Shown here one piece after another: positions 7,171-7,911 of a stretch of DNA of 7,911 bases (within the stretch, counting starts at the first letter, position 1; the number at the start of each line of letters is the position of its first letter). The stretch is taken from NCBI GenBank assembly GCA_900555975.1, contig USNI01000040.1, forward strand, positions 1 through 7,911, written 5' to 3'. The notes under the pieces are model-generated. The model was not told the DNA's origin. It made no database searches and saw only the letters and a list, made by a program, of their open reading frames with translations. Made by a program: the position numbers and the translations under genes. This stretch comes from an uncultured Desulfovibrio sp. (lineage in GTDB: Bacteria > Desulfobacterota > Desulfovibrionia > Desulfovibrionales > Desulfovibrionaceae).

Positions 7171-7263
7171 ATGACTGCCGTGCGCGGCGGAGGGCGGCAC
7201 GGCAGAGTCCGCACCGACGGAGGCGTCGTCGGGATATGCGTGTCACAGAGAAGGTTCCGTTGA
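7171..7263 (+). CDS. Possible 30-residue small ORF after the regulator gene (doubtful)
   Basis: An ATG at 7171 follows AGGAGG and GGAG motifs just after the LysR stop codon. It opens 30 codons ending in TGA at 7261-7263, inside the loop of the LysR terminator hairpin. The product would be rich in Gly and Arg with no recognisable domain or membrane segment. Strong initiation context is the only support; the ORF also crosses two GC-rich hairpins. It may simply be chance in a structured 3' region. Confidence 0.15.
   Translation: MTAVRGGGRHGRVRTDGGVVGICVSQRRFR
7175..7205. repeat. 9-bp hairpin downstream of the LysR gene
   Basis: CTGCCGTGC (7175-7183) pairs perfectly with GCACGGCAG (7197-7205) around a 13-base purine-rich loop. 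No T-run follows, so it is not itself an intrinsic terminator. It lies 20 bases past the regulator stop and may stabilise the 3' end of the transcript. Confidence 0.55.
7214..7232. repeat. 6-bp hairpin downstream of the LysR gene
   Basis: CCGACG (7214-7219) pairs with CGTCGG (7227-7232) around a 7-base loop. It falls between the 7175-7205 hairpin and the intrinsic terminator, giving three stem-loops in a row. It is short and could be chance in GC-rich sequence. Confidence 0.35.
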
Positions 7264-7285
7264 TGAGACGGAGCCTTCTTTTTTT
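7249..7285 (+). terminator. Intrinsic terminator of the LysR gene
   Basis: AGAAGGTTCCGT (7249-7260) pairs with ACGGAGCCTTCT (7268-7279) over 12 positions including one G-T wobble, with a 7-base loop. It runs straight into seven T residues (7279-7285). This is a textbook Rho-independent terminator, 94 bases past the regulator's stop codon. Confidence 0.92.
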
Positions 7286-7693
7286 ATGGACGATCGGAAG
7301 CGGGCATGCCGGCGGGCGACGGGAGGGCATCGTATCGGGACGGAGCATGCGCGCAGATCTGATGCCATCCATCATTAAAAAGGAGAAGCAGGCATCGGCA
7401 GAGAAGACGACTGCGGGAACATGACATCGGGAACGTCGGAACGAGAGGACGATAAAAAATCCGATATTTTTTGGGAAAAATATGGGGTCTGCAGGGGGAA
7501 AATATGGGAAAAACAGGGAATAGAATAATGATTTCAGGATACTAAAACAGTATTGCTTTATAATTTACAAAGCGCTTAAGAATGGATATAAGATTTTTGA
7601 TAATTGATCTTCAAATCTCGATATATTTTCCTGTTAATTGGCTGATCACAAGGTTTTTATGATGTTTAACAGAATGAATAAGGGTACTTCACG
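7286..7693. other. Non-coding region with an AT-rich tract
   Basis: No convincing gene is seen between the LysR terminator and the right-edge ORFs. The first 160 bases are GC-rich and featureless apart from very short ORFs. From about 7450 the composition changes sharply: I count 49 G or C in 7501-7680, about 27%, against roughly 60% in the genes. The tract contains a perfect A/T inverted repeat, AAAAAAT-N5-ATTTTTT (7454-7472), A-tracts, the 8-bp palindrome AAGCGCTT, and an imperfect dyad around 7591-7618. A possible plus-strand promoter, TTAATT-N18-TATGAT, lies at 7634-7663. It looks like an upstream regulatory or intrinsically bent region, but it could also be a remnant of acquired DNA. Confidence 0.5.
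7473..7518 (+). repeat. Three imperfect purine-rich direct repeats
   Basis: GGGAAAAATATGGG begins at 7473, GGGAAAATATGGG at 7496 and GGGAAAAACAGGG at 7506, the last two sharing GGG. All are purine-rich on the plus strand with G3-A4/5 blocks. Start-to-start spacings are 23 and 10 bases, roughly whole helical turns, as expected of a multi-site protein-binding array. No known motif is recognised. Confidence 0.4.
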
Positions 7694-7911
7694 ATGACGG
7701 ACGGCATGCTTCTGACGGTGGGACTGATCCTTCTGGCTGCGTGTGTTCCGTTTTTGAGGACGGAACCGGTATCTGGGAAAGACCGCTTCGTTTTTCCGTA
7801 TCCGGCAGGAAGGGGGTACGGATGCCGTTCAGCGTCTGGTGACGCGTCTGGCGGTGACGTAGTAGCGGTCCCAGTAGTTGACGGAAAGGGATTCGATGCG
7901 CACGCGGGCAC
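7694..7911 (+). CDS. Possible small lipoprotein-like ORF, open at the right edge (doubtful)
   Basis: An ATG at 7694 has AAGGG nine bases upstream and a possible promoter at 7634-7663. The first residues, MTDGMLLTVGLILLAAC, resemble a lipoprotein signal with lipobox LAAC (C17). The frame stays open to the window edge (72 codons). Against it: the signal lacks the usual N-terminal Lys or Arg and has an Asp, the rest matches no family I recognise, and it is antisense to the better-supported NlpC/P60 end from 7829 on. The hydrophobic start is the only real evidence. Confidence 0.18.
   Translation, partial: MTDGMLLTVGLILLAACVPFLRTEPVSGKDRFVFPYPAGRGYGCRSASGDASGGDVVAVPVVDGKGFDAHAG
7745..7766. repeat. 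7-bp inverted repeat GTTCCGT-N8-ACGGAAC
   Basis: GTTCCGT (7745-7751) mirrors ACGGAAC (7760-7766) with an 8-base spacer, about 60 bases past the stop of the minus-strand partial gene. It could be part of that gene's 3' end, but there is no T-run after it on the minus strand, so I do not call a terminator. Confidence 0.35.
7829..7911 (-). CDS. C-terminal end of a probable NlpC/P60 cell-wall peptidase (partial)
   Basis: Only the last 26 codons are inside the window; the gene continues past the right edge and stops at 7831-7829. The tail reads VRIESLSVNYWDRYYVTARR plus a few residues. This resembles the end of NlpC/P60 domains such as MepS, where a closing strand is followed by a YW-x2-RY-x2-ARRV signature; such enzymes cut peptide cross-links in peptidoglycan. 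The catalytic Cys-His region is outside the window, so the assignment rests on this short tail. A different minus-strand frame over the same bases is open for 81 codons but is low-complexity and lacks family motifs. This gene converges on the LysR gene across about 670 bases and is probably unrelated to the efflux operon. Confidence 0.6.
   Translation of the reverse strand, partial: ARVRIESLSVNYWDRYYVTARRVTRR

Noticed and set aside
6306..7214. A 302-codon minus-strand open frame opposite the LysR gene
   Set aside because: Antisense shadow of a well-supported LysR gene, with no recognisable family.
7236..7424. A 62-codon plus-strand ORF across the LysR terminator
   Set aside because: It reads through a strong intrinsic terminator, has no good SD and no recognisable sequence.
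7796..7823. CCGTA-N16-TACGG inverted repeat as a terminator for the NlpC/P60 gene
   Set aside because: The stem is only 5 bp with a long loop, and on the minus strand it is followed by A residues, not T residues.
7666..7911. An 81-codon minus-strand open frame at the right edge
   Set aside because: Pro/Ser/Thr-rich with no motifs. The other minus-strand frame over the same bases carries the NlpC/P60-like tail and ends naturally at 7829.

Overview
This window holds a tripartite RND-type multidrug efflux operon on the minus strand and a LysR-type regulator gene facing away from it on the plus strand. To the right lie a non-coding region of about 0.67 kb and the last codons of a probable NlpC/P60 cell-wall hydrolase. 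The host is a Gram-negative, GC-rich bacterium, because the system spans an outer membrane and two of its components carry lipoprotein signals. A Desulfovibrionaceae-type or other proteobacterial host would fit, but the sequence alone does not settle the taxon.

Layout: 1-236 is non-coding as far as I can see and ends in the operon's intrinsic terminator (154-187, minus). The operon reads right to left: outer-membrane factor lipoprotein (6006-4600), periplasmic adaptor lipoprotein (4551-3371), then the inner-membrane RND transporter (3371-237). The adaptor stop and the transporter start share one base. The outer-membrane gene comes first, unlike the common adaptor-transporter-outer membrane order. 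The 239-bp divergent region (6007-6245) has a good promoter for the regulator, a weaker candidate for the operon, and three short inverted repeats. The LysR gene (6246-7154) is followed by two hairpins and a strong terminator (7249-7285). An AT-rich tract (about 27% GC over 7501-7680) lies beyond it. The right edge has a partial NlpC/P60 C-terminus on the minus strand and a doubtful plus-strand ORF overlapping it.

Working model (inference from family knowledge): the adaptor bridges the RND proton antiporter to the outer-membrane channel to form an envelope-spanning drug pump, and the divergent LysR protein controls the operon and probably its own gene.

The most notable anomaly is in the adaptor. 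A well-placed ribosome-binding site, start codon and lipoprotein signal are in one frame, and the rest of the protein is in another. One base appears to be missing next to the lipobox, inside the loop region of a perfect 11-bp inverted repeat. As written the gene is frameshifted; adding one A restores a normal 393-residue adaptor. I found no CRISPR array, tRNA, rRNA, insertion sequence or evidence of a wholly new system.
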